Positions 32,607 through 44,437 are shown, counted from the first letter of the stretch. The stretch: DNA of 64,000 nucleotides from Bicyclus anynana (GCF_947172395.1 NC_069093.1:9769561-9833560), one strand, 5' to 3'. A program made the numbers and translations. Notes: generated by a model from the letters alone, not told the origin.

Positions 32607-33662
32607 TGTATTAGTTATTTTTTTTTTTACAATAAAAATAGTTGATAAAAAGAATTTAATTTTGTGAACAACAGCTGCTGTCATTGCAAAAGTTTCATAC
32701 CAGAATTTGTTCAGCTCAATTTGCTTACAAAACTATTACCAATATAAGCAATGTCGATGTACAAAACTCTAGCAATATCACGCCTGCCCTCGGCTTTATT
32801 ACATCCCCGAATCCCCCTAAGCTTAATGGAAATAAATAACATTATTTAAATTAACTGTAAAGACAACTTTGTTATAAAATGTAACTAAATAAAAAGAAAC
32901 AAATAAAATTAAAACCCAAGTTTTTGAGTTATATCAGGATGGCGCCTTTAAAGCAACTATGACATGAAAATTGACAGCAAACGTCAAATCGACTACAGCA
33001 TTGAAAACGTCATCAATCCGCTATTATTACCCATATTAGTGTTGCATTTCTTGGGAGAGAATGAATATTATTTCGAAAGAAGTAAATTCGTAGATTTGTA
33101 TAATTAAAAATATTTAAAAAAATATTTTCTTTTATTTCCGCCAGGGTACAATGACTGATCCTGGGCTCCATACAATTTTGGACCATCTCCTTTAATGTCA
33201 AACTTAAAATAAAAGCAGAAGGCACACAAAATAATCAAGTAATTTTATTCAAATTAAAGTATTATTTTGAAAGGTATATTACGAAAATTAAATTGTATCC
33301 TAAATTACAGGTAACTCTGTTTACTCCATAATTTAATAAATACGGGTTGAGTGGAAATTGGCTAACAGCGTTCAAGAAAACGTTCTCAATTATTTTCAGA
33401 AAATTCACAGTTCAGGGGCTTTTGAAATTTTATTGGTCAAGGTTCTAACTTCGAGGCAATTAGCTTTAAGCTTATAAATACACAGTTGACCTTGATAGCA
33501 AGGGTTTTTATTATTTGATTTTGTTCTACTTTGTACATTTTTATTTATAGAAACATGCTTTTAAAAAATTTAAATTATTAATTTATTTATTATTAATAAA
33601 TTTTAAATAAATATATTAAGTAGATTAATGTATGTTAAGTAGATTATAAAAAGGTTAAAGGT
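32607..33662. other. AT-rich DNA, no gene
   Basis: No SINE head, Helitron end or domain found. Confidence 0.45.
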
Positions 33663-33870
33663 AGAGCGCCCACTGACAGAAAGAGTTATGAGTTCTAAAT
33701 TCTGCGTTCTGCGTTCTCTGTAATGAATATAATTTCATAACACCTATAGATAGATACTCGTAGTAAGCAGCGTGTTCTTGCCGCCTGCTACGAGAAGGAT
33801 AAAGTTACAAATGTTGCCCAGAAAACAGAATTCAGAACGCTTGAATGCTTTCTATCTGCGTGGGCCCTTA
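33663..33870. mobile_element. Foldback MITE, about 208 bp
   Basis: GAGCGCCCACTGACAGAAAG with AAATTCTGCGTTCTG at the left is inverted against CAGAATTCAGAACGC and CTTTCTATCTGCGTGGGCCC at the right. The centre holds its own short palindrome (CGTAGTAAGCAG and CTGCTACG). Confidence 0.75.
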
Positions 33871-33918
33871 TCAATTAAATATTGCCCTACAATCTATACA
33901 CCATGAACACGTCCGATG

Positions 33919-34252
33919 TGTTTTTTTTTTTATTTTTATTCTTTAGAAGTTAGCCCTTGACTACAATCTCACCTGATGGTAAGTGATGATGCAGTCTAAG
34001 ATGGAAGCGGGCTAACTCGTTAGGAAGATAATGAAAATCCACACTCCTTTCGGTTTCTACACGGCATCGTACCGGAACGCTAAATCACTTGGCGGTACGT
34101 CTTTTGCCGGTAGGGTGGTAACTAGCCACGGCCAGTCTCCCACCAGCCAGACCTAGACCAACTAAGAAAATCTCAATCGGCCCAGCCGGGGATCGAACCC
34201 AGGACCTCCGTCTTGTATATCCACCGCACATTCTACTGCGCCACGGAGGCCG
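33919..34252 (-). mobile_element. SINE-A copy, minus strand, near full length
   Basis: Poly-T at the left, TTAGCCCTTGACTACAATCT, the complete body with GGGTGGTAACTAGCCACGGC, and a head reverse ending CCACGGAGGCCGTC. Confidence 0.93.
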
Positions 34253-35467
34253 TCAAAATTTGATGAACTCTTTCATTTATAACAAAGGGTTCTGTCTATA
34301 CTACCTATACTTATTAAAAGCTTTGAAATTAAAGTAATATACGTTCACAACAAACAAAAAACGTACTAATTAAGTGATTTTAAAGAATAAAATTGCGCTA
34401 TTCTTTATTACATTTAAAACTGTATATTGTTGGAAAACAGCTATAGAATTGCTAATGGTATTTTCGTAGTGGAAACTAAGTCAATTGAGTTGTCCCCTAT
34501 CCAATAGGGTATCTCACTTTCATTTATTAGCGGGGAGAATAGATGGCCGACTACGCTTGCATTAATAGTGTGGGGCTACCCTGTTTCTTTGTATATTGCT
34601 CAAACCCTTAGTGACGTAATACTTTCGCTAACTTGTGTTTTCCTTACTTTATTTTCCTTTGTTTGCAGATACGGCTAAAAGACTCGCTTTATTTTTAACC
34701 ATATTTATTCGGATTGAAATGTGCGTATTTTTTGGATTAGTCTTTTATAACGAAAGTACCTATACGATATTCATCATACGATAGTCATCATTTATCAGAT
34801 ATCATTTTCCGAAGGCTCAAAGTTTGTCAGTAGGTCTCCTACCAACCAAAAAGCCTCCTCTAGTAAGTACGGTAGCTATGTTTCAGTTTCAAGGAAACCT
34901 TGATCCTCAATTATTAACCAAGAATAAAACGTAATTTTTGATACCTTTTACATGATCAATCATGAGAGATCTAGAGGCTTTTAAAGTTTGATCTTAAACG
35001 GTGTTTCGAAGAGTTTCTGTGAAGCTAAATGACTCACATTTAATAATTCTAAACTACTGCGAATAGATTTCGATATTAATACATCATCATTCTTCAAATT
35101 ACACCTACCCTAAAAATAATAACTAAATATTAGTAACGAAAAATCCATAAGAATCAGATTGATTATTCATAAATTTGCTGCTTCCAAACTAACATAGGTA
35201 CAATATGGTGCAAAGAATCAACTTTTTTTAAGTGGTTTAAAAATAAAACCTTAATTTCCCATTGAATTGTATAAAAGGCCACACCCGGATTATCCGATTA
35301 AAATAAACACCAATAACATGGCAATTGCTCTGTTAACGGCCGCCCAAACTGCTGGGCAATATGTTAGCAATTGAGCGATGCTACAAAAAGCCCCCTACGC
35401 TTACCGCTCAGTAAAGCGACTTACACATAAGCGAAACCAAGGAGAATCCCATCTTTCTTATTTTAGC
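34253..35467. other. No gene recognised
   Basis: AT-rich with one GC-richer part at 35330-35420 (GTTAACGGCCGCCCAAACTG). The minus strand there has donor-like GAGCG|GTAAGCG downstream of the inverted-duplication arm, which is worth noting if that arm is a promoter. Confidence 0.4.
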
Positions 35468-35818
35468 AGACTCAAAAGTGATTACAAAAATAAGAAAACT
35501 AATGTCAAACAAAGGTTATGATTTACAACATTTGTCAGGACAACTTAATTAACAAATCAAACTGTAACCAAAATAAGACCCTAGAACTTTAACTGTTAAC
35601 AAACACTCCTCTTTTCCACTCAAGTCACTCTCCCCGCCTATCCCCAGTAACCCATAAAAAATTACACAACAAGAGATGTGGACGGCTCGAACGCCGTGAG
35701 CACACTGAAGCCAACACGAGATCGAGCGACGTCATATCCGTCACAGACTACTATAATTTCCTTCACTATTCATTAAAAATGTTAATTTAAAAGCGGCCAA
35801 CGCGGCGATAACACTTAT
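35468..35818 (-). repeat. Inverted duplication, arm 2 (CpG-rich)
   Basis: Reverse-complement partner of 2488-2904. Read on the minus strand it runs GTTATCGCCGCG, GGCTTCAGTGTGCTC, GCGTTCGAGCCGTCCACATC, TGACTTGAGTGGAAAAGAGG and ACAGTTTGATTTGTTAATTA to TAATCACTTTTGAGTC. It lacks the about 64-bp segment of arm 1. It lies on the same strand as, and about 22.5 kb upstream of, the coding exon at 12777, so it could be a distal alternative promoter or first exon. A low-copy transposon remains possible. Confidence 0.8.
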
Positions 35819-36500
35819 GTGAGGTAGAACTGCGCTCACTATTGTCGACTACAATCACTGTTGTACAAACACAGCAGTGATAATTACTGTAAGTACTGTA
35901 AGTAAATGCGTATTCAATCTTATCTTGACAGTTTTAAACCTAAAGGTGGCATTAAAGTCACATATGTATGGCCTTTCGAAGGCGTCGTCTTGTCGTCGAT
36001 CGGCCATCAACTTAGAGGTAAAAACGGATCATTACTTCATACATACGTCGAATTGGCTATGACTAGGACGGTTAGCGGCTAAGCGATCCTGAGACGAGGC
36101 ATTACGATTCCGACTAGTATGCGTTGCAGTAAGGAGTTTCTTGCAAAGAATACTGAATGGCTCGAGTTGATAAGGTAAATGATGATTTTTTTCTGACAAC
36201 GGAAACACGCAAAGTACTGCGCTGCGTCATCCCATACGATCTGGCCAGTATATCCGTGAGGTCGGTGGCGCTATATTGGGATCCTTTTCTAAGTTGATAA
36301 GTTGGCTATGACCTTTAGGCGAAATGGAGTATCTAACTGTCTAATCGGGCGACGGTATGAACCACCCTTTATCGCAGCGTTTATATCCATTAAGGACTCT
36401 TCCGACGTAACGGGTGATCATATTCCGGGCAGAGCCAGCATAAATCACGAGGGCAAAAACGTAACTGGACTTTACCATAACCACAGTTTATTGTAGGTTT
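35819..36500. other. CpG-rich unexplained segment
   Basis: Higher GC than the flanks, with two short plus-strand frames (35877-36062 and 36302-36496) lacking domains. Repeated CTGTAAGTA donor-like motifs lie at about 35886-35905. TAACGGGTGATCATATTCCG near 36410 looks like transposon coding sequence. Function unassigned. Confidence 0.3.
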
Positions 36501-36732
36501 TATTACTGGCAAATGCCTAAACACAATGTAACGCTGATATATGAGTAGGAAATTAATAGCTATTTTAAAAGGATTCTTAGTAGAGAGTCCGATTTAGAGA
36601 CGACTTTAACCATTAATAAATAGTTAAAAATGGACAATTTTAAGACAACCGCAATACAATTTAACATAGTCGATTACTTAACCATTAAATAAACATAGGT
36701 GAAGGTCATTCCTAATTCAGTTATAAGACTGA

Positions 36733-37030
36733 TGGCCTCCGTGGCGCAGTGGTATGCGTGGTGGACTTACAAGACGGAGGTCCTGAGTTCGATCCGCGGC
36801 TGGTCCGATTGAGTTTTTCTCAATTGATGGCTTGGCTAGTGGTAGGCTTCGGCCATAGCTAGTACCACCCTAGCGACAAAGACGTACGAGCGATTACCAC
36901 CAAGCGATTGAGCGTTCCGTTATGATGTCGAGTAGAAACCGAATGGGAAAGTGTGGAGTTTCATCCTCCTCCTATTGTAAAATTTAGCCCGCTTCCATCC
37001 TAGATTGCATCATCATTTACCATACGGTTG
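36733..37030 (+). mobile_element. SINE-A copy
   Basis: GGCCTCCGTGGCGCAGTGGT head, GAGTTCGATCCGCGGCTGG B-box, the body, and TTGCATCATCATTTACCATA. The poly-A end is lost. Confidence 0.9.
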
Positions 37031-37149
37031 AAGTAACATATATATAATAGTATAAAATCGTTGTCTACTAAACGTAATTCTGTCAGGTAATACGTATGTA
37101 ACCTACTTCACCTACTTGAAATTTACTATAAGAAAAAAAAGCTCAGTAA

Positions 37150-37230
37150 TTCACAGCCCGACCCAGGGATCGAACTTAGTACCTCGTGATCGGAAGCCAC
37201 ATTAACCACCGGGCTAACGAGGCAGTAAAT
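37150..37230 (-). mobile_element. tRNA-like SINE head, another family, minus strand
   Basis: The minus strand reads ACTGCCTCGTTAGCCCGGTG, CGATCACGAGGTAC and AAGTTCGATCCCTGGGTCGG. The A- and B-boxes are clear. No closed acceptor stem was found. Confidence 0.65.
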
Positions 37231-37572
37231 AGAAAATTTCCAAGATGCTTCCCTGCACACAATTCGCTGTGCAAGACGAAGTTCTTCTAAAGCTTATTGA
37301 CATGCTCTTAAAGACTCATTCCGTCGTAAATATGGAAGCTAAGAGCATAGATGGGAACTCGGAGCTTAAGCGCCAACAGGAAACACTGCTTACATGATAA
37401 CATACTTAATGTATCCACGTAGCGGTGAGAATATACAGTGACACTAATATTTATTTATGACACACTTAATATCAGCAAAATAGGACATTGCGCAAACTTC
37501 CAACGAAAAAACGTCTTTACTTATGTCGAGTCAGCGTGTGAGGCATTAGGTAATAGGTAACTTTATTTAGAG
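37231..37572. other. No feature recognised
   Basis: Mixed composition, no domain or repeat call. Confidence 0.4.
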
Positions 37573-37855
37573 AGACCTGATAGCACAGTGGCGTAGGTTC
37601 GAATCACCTCCATTGGCATGCACCTCCATTTTTCAGTTATGTGCATTAAAAAAAATATATATTACGTGTCTCAATCGGAGAAGGAAAAACATCGTCAGAA
37701 AACCTGTATACCTAAGAATTTCATTAATTCTCTACGCGAGTAAAGTTTACAAATGCGCATGTGGCCAGCGTGGCGACTAAGGCCTCCTAAGAGCATGAAT
37801 CTCCTCTCAGAATGAGAGATGTGGGGTTCTCCTCTCAGAATAAGGGGTTAAGTAT
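37573..37855 (+). mobile_element. SINE-B copy, diverged, with local duplication
   Basis: AGACCTGATAGCACAGTGG head with a deletion before the B-box. GGGGTTCTCCTCTCAGAATA repeats the CTCCTCTCAGAATGAGAG block just before it. Confidence 0.8.
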
Positions 37856-38679
37856 ATTCACTGGGCTAGCTCCTTGATTTCTGCGCGACGCTTAGGCGCC
37901 GCCGCTTACGTCACGATAATCTGCACGACGCCGTAACCTAAACGTCTACTCCCCAATCGACTTAAAACCTTATTTTGAATATAATAGAGACAACTTTAGC
38001 ATGAACAAGTTTATTGAGTTACAACCTTTGTTAACTTTCCAGAGGATTTGAACGAAGAACACGGTCAATCATGTTCTTTATTTTAGTTTAATTACGTCCT
38101 CCGTAATAGTGATTTATAGCAGTGACTAATAAAAACCAGCTGTTAGTATTTGTGTAACGTCATTTTTTTCAAACTGAGGTAATTGTGTTTGTGTGTGTGG
38201 CTAGCACGGCTCTTAATCTATTGATCCATCCTTATTAACTTTCCTACAAAACAACAGGGCCTGGCCCTGTAGGATTTATTTCTCACTATAATAAAAATAG
38301 GTTTTTTTGATTGTTGTTGTATGCACCGATGTATTGTTTCTTTTATACGTACCTATAAATAAATCAACGTCATATCAAGTCAGACCGCTGTTACACTACA
38401 GGTACCCATAAAATTATTGTATGAAAAATTTCCGCTTACCGTAGAGGAAGAAAGATTTTTATTTTCATCTGTCGACTTCCGTCACCAGCGGCGGTCGAGT
38501 TAAACCGCTTACATTGAAATAACGTCCTTTTAGCATGAAACACAGCTACAGAGCAGGATATTTTTATACTTAGTCTAGCTAACCCAAAGGACTTTAAACC
38601 ACTTCATACAATTTACATACAAAAATATTTAATTTATTACCTAATAAAACCATCCCTGTTAAATCAACAAAATAAAATA
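37856..38679. other. No gene recognised
   Basis: GC-richer at 37870-37960 (GCGACGCTTAGGCGCCGCCG), then AT-rich. No supported feature. Confidence 0.4.
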
Positions 38680-38689
38680 TATTAAAAAT

Positions 38690-39045
38690 CGGCCAAGTCA
38701 GCCAGAAAAATTTTATTTTGTATTTTTTTTTTGTTTCCAAGGATTTTTGTAATCACTGCAATTCATCAGACGATAAAACGAAAACTTGAGAAACTACAAC
38801 CACAGTATAACTTCGTGTCTAAAATATTTTTTTTACCTACTCAATTTCTTTAGATTCAGTTTTATTTATTTACTACTCTTTTTTGTTCGTTATCGTGATT
38901 CTTGGTTTGTGCTTTACGAGTAAAAACGATAAAATTTTTGCTTAGGGATATAACAAAATTTTGTAAAAATCGGTCCAGCTGTTTCGGGCGAATTTGGTAA
39001 CAAACACCGCTACACGATTTTATATGTATATTAGATATTAAGATT
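38690..39045. mobile_element. Decayed transposon relic
   Basis: AATCGGTCCAGCTGTTTCGG, GGTAACAAACACCGCTACAC and a TATATGTATATTAGAT end match the repeat type at 24640. The left part is AT-rich and uncertain. Confidence 0.4.
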
Positions 39046-39084
39046 AATATGAACACGCTTTGGCCATTTGTACTTACGAAAGAA

Positions 39085-39276
39085 TCTATACTAATTTTAT
39101 AAAGCTGAAAAGTTTATTTAATTGAACGCGCTAATCTCAGGAACTACTGGTCCGATTTGAAAAATTCTTTCTGTTTTAGATAGCCCATTTATCGAGAAAG
39201 GCTATAGGCTATATATTATTCCCGTATTCCTACTGGAACGAGAACCATGCGAGTGAAACCGCGTGGCGTCAGCTAG
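39085..39276 (+). mobile_element. Lep1-type Helitron, tandem unit 1
   Basis: TCTATACTAATTTTATAAAG to GCGTGGCGTCAGCTAG, followed by TCTCGGAAATA, which also follows unit 2. Confidence 0.9.
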
Positions 39277-39287
39277 TCTCGGAAATA

Positions 39288-39467
39288 TTATAAAGCTGAA
39301 AAGTTTGTTTGATTGAACGCGCTAATCTCAGGAACTACTGGTCCGATTTGAAAAATTCTTTCTGTTTTAGATAGCCCATTTATCGAGGAAGGCTATATGC
39401 TATATATTATCCCCGTATTCTAACGGGAACGGGAACCACGCGAGTGAAACCGCGCGGCGTCAGCTAG
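39288..39467 (+). mobile_element. Lep1-type Helitron, tandem unit 2 (5' shortened)
   Basis: Starts at TTATAAAGCTGAAAAGTTTG without the TCTATACTAA start. It ends CGCGCGGCGTCAGCTAG followed by TCTCGGAAATA again. Repeat period 191 bp. Confidence 0.92.
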
Positions 39468-39694
39468 TCTCGGAAATATGCTTCTTATTTAACGGTTGCA
39501 ACGAGCAGTGCGCCTTATCATATTCCGCTAATGGACAAAAGTGGAATGGTCGAGACAGGAATAGAACTTTATAACGTGACTCTAAGACGGGATTTGAACA
39601 CGTTCATGTTAATGCAATGCATGGACTGGGAATTTCCTTTTCATAATATTAAGCTTGGGAATAATAGTGGCTGGAAACTACTTTATGTTTTTTT

Positions 39695-39900
39695 TTTATT
39701 TAATGAAAAGTAAGCCCTTGATCTCATCTGATGTTAAAGGCTAAGATTATAGCGGTCTTACTTTAATTTCTTTAATGTCTTACTTTAGTACATTTCTGCT
39801 AATAGGTATCTCTGATCGATAGATGTTTTTACATGGCATCATACCGGAACTTTACCGGTAGTGTGTTAACTAGCCATGACTGAAGCCAGACGAGATCTGA
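39695..39900 (-). mobile_element. Decayed SINE-A relic, minus strand
   Basis: AGTAAGCCCTTGATCTCATC, TGATGTTAAAGG, CATGGCATCATACCGGAAC, TTTACCGGTAGTGTGTTAAC and TAGCCATGACTGAAGCCAGA follow SINE-A order with many changes. The head is absent. Confidence 0.65.
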
Positions 39901-39919
39901 GACAATTTAAAATATATAT

Positions 39920-40030
39920 AAAACTAAAATTCAAAATTCATTTATTTTAAGCAGGCTCAGTTTACAAGCACTTTTGAAACGTCATCAGACTATTTGTAAA
40001 GAGTCTACCACTGCGGAAGACAGGCCGACA
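39920..40030 (-). mobile_element. LINE 3' end, minus strand, truncated
   Basis: AATTCAAAATTCATTTATTT, then CAGGCTCAGTTTACAAGCAC, GTCATCAGACTATTTG and AGTCTACCACTGCGGAAG. Reverse of 23705-23926. Confidence 0.75.
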
Positions 40031-40084
40031 AAAGATTTTTTATTTTTATTTTTACCATTAATTTTTATTATTTTGGCGGACTTT

Positions 40085-40187
40085 ACACATAGAGCATTAC
40101 GAAAATTCTCAGTAATGCAGGTTTTCTCACGATGTTTTTCCTTCACCGTTTCAAACACGTCATATTCAATTTCTTAAAATGCACTTA
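40085..40187 (-). mobile_element. SINE-B internal fragment, minus strand
   Basis: GCAGGTTTTCTCACGATGTT, TTTCCTTCACCGTTTCAAAC, TTTCTTAAAATGCACTTAT. Both ends are missing. Confidence 0.75.
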
Positions 40188-40194
40188 TAAATTA

Positions 40195-40355
40195 CTAGCT
40201 GACACCGCGCGGTCTAATATATAGCCTATAGCCTTCCTCGATAAATGGGCTAATTAGGACTGAAAGAATTTTTCAAATCAGTTCAGTAGTTCCTGAGATT
40301 AGCGCGTTCAATCAAACAAACAAACAAACTCTTCAGCTTTATATATTAGTATAGA
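40195..40355 (-). mobile_element. Lep1-type Helitron, minus strand, internally deleted
   Basis: CTAGCTGACACCGCGCGG at the left, AGCTTTATATATTAGTATAG at the right. About 30 bases covering the GGTTCCCGTTCC segment are missing. Confidence 0.88.
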
Positions 40356-40920
40356 TTTCATTATACATGTAAATAATACTGTCAGATGTTTTTACTACCA
40401 TTGTGTTATTATAATCTACAAGCTCCATTTCAGGATACAAAAAGACAATTTTATTGATTAACAAATTTAATTATTGAATTAAAAATATTTGATGATCAAT
40501 CGACCAAATATTGTCCGTTGAATTAATCTCCGTTAGTAAGGCCATATACTGTGCAACTCCAAACCACCTTTGCCATAATCCGTGTACATTGGACAGTGAT
40601 TCGAGTAGGTATGGTGAATGGAGCCATGTCTAGTGTCATGTCACAGCATCATACGTAATGCTAATTTGAACGTGCATGTATCATACCCGTATATGTACAT
40701 ATATGTAAATTGGGGCTAGCTAATGTTATTCTATGTTAATTTATAATTTGTTTAGGGACAACCATGTACCAAATAAAGCAATATATTACCAATTCGTAAT
40801 TTTACATCGTTCTTCATTGTTATAGATGCTGATAAGCATAACTAACCGTGTAAGTAAATCTGTCTGTCTGTAATGTTTGCATGCGTATACTTCAAAATCA
40901 CATTAGATAAATCTATACCC
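40356..40920. other. No gene recognised
   Basis: Mixed AT-rich sequence. Confidence 0.4.
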
Positions 40921-41107
40921 TCTATACTAATATATAAAGCTGACGAGTTTGTTTGTTTGTTTGATTGAACGCGCTAATCTCAGGAACTATTTGATAAATT
41001 TTTTCAGTGTTAGATAGCCCATTTATCGAGGAAAGCTATAGGCCATATTTAATCCGCATACCTATGGAAACGTGAACCACGCGGCTGAAACCGCGCGGCG
41101 TCTACTA
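40921..41107 (+). mobile_element. Lep1-type Helitron
   Basis: TCTATACTAATATATAAAGC to CGCGCGGCGTCTACTAG|T. Confidence 0.9.
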
Positions 41108-41779
41108 GTAATATATAGATACCTTCGAGTAAAGTGATTATTTAGAGACTAAAGAAGGACATCTTCAGTCTCTTTTTGTTCACAAATATCTCAGAAACTG
41201 TTACTTATCGGACTAATTGCGGCTTTAAGCGCAAATAAAGCTCTATTTCACTGAGATGAAATATGAAGGAATATGTAGGAAAAAAAAACTAAAGATTTCC
41301 CTAATACCTATTTAGAGAGAAAAAACCTTAACGTAGTTTTAATCAAAATATGGCCAATTATTTTTTATTGTAAACAATTTTTTATAAATATATTTTATGC
41401 ATTTAAACCTACACCATTTTAACGCAATTGTTTCACTATCTTTGAATTTCTTGGGGATAAACATACACCTTTTAATAACTAAAATTCAAAATTTAAAATG
41501 ATTAAATTTTAAAAATATGTGTATGAATTCATACCAAAAAGGAAAACAATGAAAAATGTCTGGTCCTAATTCGAATCGCATGCATACGTCCCTATTGTTA
41601 GCAAACTCTAAACTAAAACCGAGCGTATTTGCGGAATTGAAAATGCACCATCGCAGATAATGGTCACCGCCAGTTTTGTATTCGAATTCTAACAAGCACT
41701 ACCTACTCGCTAATCGGATCTAGGCGTTGCATTCACATAGAACGGTTCACGCCTGTCACAGCCAGACCTTACCTCATTT
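41108..41779. other. No gene recognised
   Basis: AT-rich. A 69-codon minus-strand frame at 41486-41695 has no domain and no splice support. Confidence 0.4.
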
Positions 41780-42032
41780 TTGAAAATTTGTCAGCCTATG
41801 CTCCGACCTACGGATCCGAGACTTGGTCGCTAACTATGAGATCCGCAAACGAACTAAAGTCACTGACATAGCTTAGTGAGTTGCGAAGCTGAAGTGGAAA
41901 TGGGCGGGGCACATAGTTCGAAGAGCCGAAGAATGTTGGAGTCCCATGGTACTGGAATGGCGACCCCGCACTAAAAAGCTCAGTTTTGATCGACCCCCCA
42001 GCAGGTGGACTGACGACATCAAGCGAGTCGCA
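41780..42032 (+). pseudogene. RTE-type LINE, ORF2 C-terminal region, frameshifted
   Basis: Holds RTE segments in broken frames: TGTCAGCCTATGCTCCGACC and GAGACTTGGTCGCTAACTAT (the SETWSLT region), then CGAACTAAAGTCACTGACAT (RTKVTDI). GAAGCTGAAGTGGAAATGGG (KLKW), CACATAGTTCGAAGAGCCGA (HIVRRA) and AGGTGGACTGACGACATCAA (RWTDDIK) follow. It stops at GAGTCGCAG, where unrelated T-rich DNA begins. Confidence 0.85.
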
Positions 42033-42840
42033 GATTTTTTTTTCACCTATTTAAGAACACTTGGGTTATTAAGACAAATCTAACGATATCTTAATACGTT
42101 TGGAAGATATAAGGTAATAAATAATATTATATACATGCATACAAGATGCACGTGAAAACATAACCTTTCTTGCGGTCGGGTAAACAGAAACGCTTTTTAC
42201 TTAGATGTTTGTGTCTAGACTCTTGAAACCTGCACATCAATCAAGGCCGTAACAGTCCAAACTCCACAATTGGCTACCGTACTTACCTATGAAAGGAGCA
42301 CAGACTGACAAAGTCTTTTAAGCCTTCATACAATGAAGTATGTCAGGCAATCGCAAGCTCTTAATCCAACAGCGTCCGTGCGTCGCGACGTAGTAACGCA
42401 TTCGACGATTACGTGCAAACACTAATTGTATCAACGCTATACAATTATAGACAATACAGTCCACTAATACTATTCAATATTCAGGACCGATTGGTTAATG
42501 TTTGGCCCAACTAATTAAATGCTAATGCGTGTATAATTGATATTCGATGCTGGTGGACATTGAATATTTTATTACGAAAACTATTATTCACCAAACTAAA
42601 TTTAACTAACATTATAAAAATGTGAAAGGGTTTTTTTCGTTACGCTCTCGCGCCTTAACTACATTATAAAATATAGAGTATGCAAATTTTGTTATTATTA
42701 ATATAATAAGACAAATTGTAAAGGTCCCGAGATATTTAGGTTTCTGACAACCCTTGGTGGATGACTGCTAAATATAATATTATAAGTTTTGGTGCCTGGT
42801 CACCATGATCCAAACATTATATTTGGCTAACGTATTGACT
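42033..42840. other. No gene recognised
   Basis: A CpG-bearing part at 42240-42420 shows no domain. Confidence 0.4.
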
Positions 42841-43072
42841 TAGCCCTCAATCGCACGATAGCTTTTTTACCGGACGTTAAAAAAGCGTTCAAATACAAGA
42901 AATCCATTTCCAAGCATATGTTCACACGACAGCTTTTTTAATGCATGACGCTTTTTTCGAGCACTTGCATTTTCAATTTTGGGCGTTGGATATGGACCTT
43001 CACTTCATAAGTACTATATTTGAACGCTTTATTTAACGTCCGTTAAAAAAACTCTCGTGCGAATAAGGGCTA
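42841..43072. mobile_element. Foldback MITE, 232 bp (AACGGACGT family)
   Basis: TAGCCCTCAATCGCACGATA and CTCTCGTGCGAATAAGGGCTA are the inverted ends. ACCGGACGTTAAAAAAGCG and CGCTTTATTTAACGTCCG are inner arms. A second pair of GACGCTTTTTT blocks sits in the middle. Related to 15432-15506. Confidence 0.8.
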
Positions 43073-43129
43073 GCTTTTAAAATGATGACGAAGGATTTAT
43101 ATAAGCTAAAAAGCTCATCATCAAATCTT

Positions 43130-43345
43130 TCGATAAACTTCCTCTGCTGGACGTTCATAGGCCTTTTGCAGGAATTTTCCAAACACAACAGCTCTGAATC
43201 ACCTGAAGCTCTCTCGCTCTCTGCGACACGTATATCGTCAGTCGACCTAGTGGGGGGTTAATCAACGCTGCGTTTTCTGGCATGGGGTCACCATTTTAGC
43301 ACCTTGGGACCCCAATGGTCTCAGCGAACTGTTTCCCGGTAACAA
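43130..43345 (-). pseudogene. RTE-type LINE 3' end, minus strand, degenerate
   Basis: The minus strand gives GTCCCAAGGTGCTAAAATGG, GACCCCATGCCAGAAAACGC, ACTAGGTCGACTGACGATAT (R-S-T-D-D-I) and AAGGCCTATGAACGTCCAGC, with a GATGATGAG tail. These align in order with the RTE C-terminus (VLKW, PHARKRSVD, STDDI, KRPMNVQQ). Stops and frameshifts are present. Confidence 0.7.
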
Positions 43346-44437
43346 TTGGTTTTTAGTACCTACAAAAAATAAATAAGGCATGTCGTGGAACATGGTATGA
43401 AACATTCCATTCAAAGTACAAGTTTCATACCAGTCAGTCAGTCTGGATCGTACCGCGTTACAATTACCTGCTCATGACTAAGGACCCGAGTATTAGCCGT
43501 GTTTCATAATCAATTAATATGAATAATACTCACAATAGTTTAAATTCAAAAATTCTAAATAAGTTTAATACCACAAAGCTCAAAACTAAATTAATGACAC
43601 TATGGTAATTAATATAATAAATTATACGCTCGCAGTGCACTTCTCTATTAGTCTCATAATATCTCAAGTCTCAACCACTAGAACGCTAGAACGTAACAAC
43701 TAACTTAGACTCAACTCTAAGATAGAAGCTTTCAATGTAATTTGCTGTTTCAGTTGTAATACAAGTCTCGGCAATAGTTCAAACGGTTGTTTGATTGATC
43801 AAATACCGCGTATTTCTGTTACCAATTTCCAGTATGGCTTAGTGCAGATTCGAACCGTTCCAACTAATTTCCGAAATGCAAATTCGAGTACCGCATATGA
43901 TATTCTGAATAAACTTTGGCTTACAAATAACAATATATACTTCTGTTTCATTGATTTCATGAATTTGGGAGACTCGTGATGAGGTCAAAAGATTGAGAAA
44001 ATAATTAAGGATTTTTTTTGTTTCATAATTAAGCTCTGTTGATTATTATATTTTTTGAAGAAACTATCATCATCAACCTGTGAGCGAAAACTACATTGAA
44101 CAAGGAAAAAGAAAAAATGACAAGAAAAAAAAATTTTAATTTCTTTTTAATAGACGATACAAGCGCCATACTAGCAACGCTTCGATGAATACAATAGACA
44201 CGTCCTAGAATACGCTGATATACTGTATGCATAATCATAATCACCAGTAACTGATCAAAATCAAAACAAGAATTGAGCTCTTTCCGTCAGAAAGAACTAC
44301 ATGTAAATAAAATGCTGCGCTATGAGTCGCGTGTAAACATACGAGTAGGTATAATAAATAGTACGAGAAAAACAAAGCACATTGTCGAAAAACGCACTGA
44401 CTTTTCCAAACTTGTCGAACAAGCGATTTATTAAATG
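43346..44437. other. No gene recognised
   Basis: AT-rich. A 62-codon plus-strand frame at 43791-43979 lacks domains. Confidence 0.4.

Noticed and set aside
2488..35818. Long terminal repeats of one giant element
   Set aside because: The two arms are inverted, not direct. The 33 kb between them holds ordinary nested repeats and a host exon, with no integrase or transposase.
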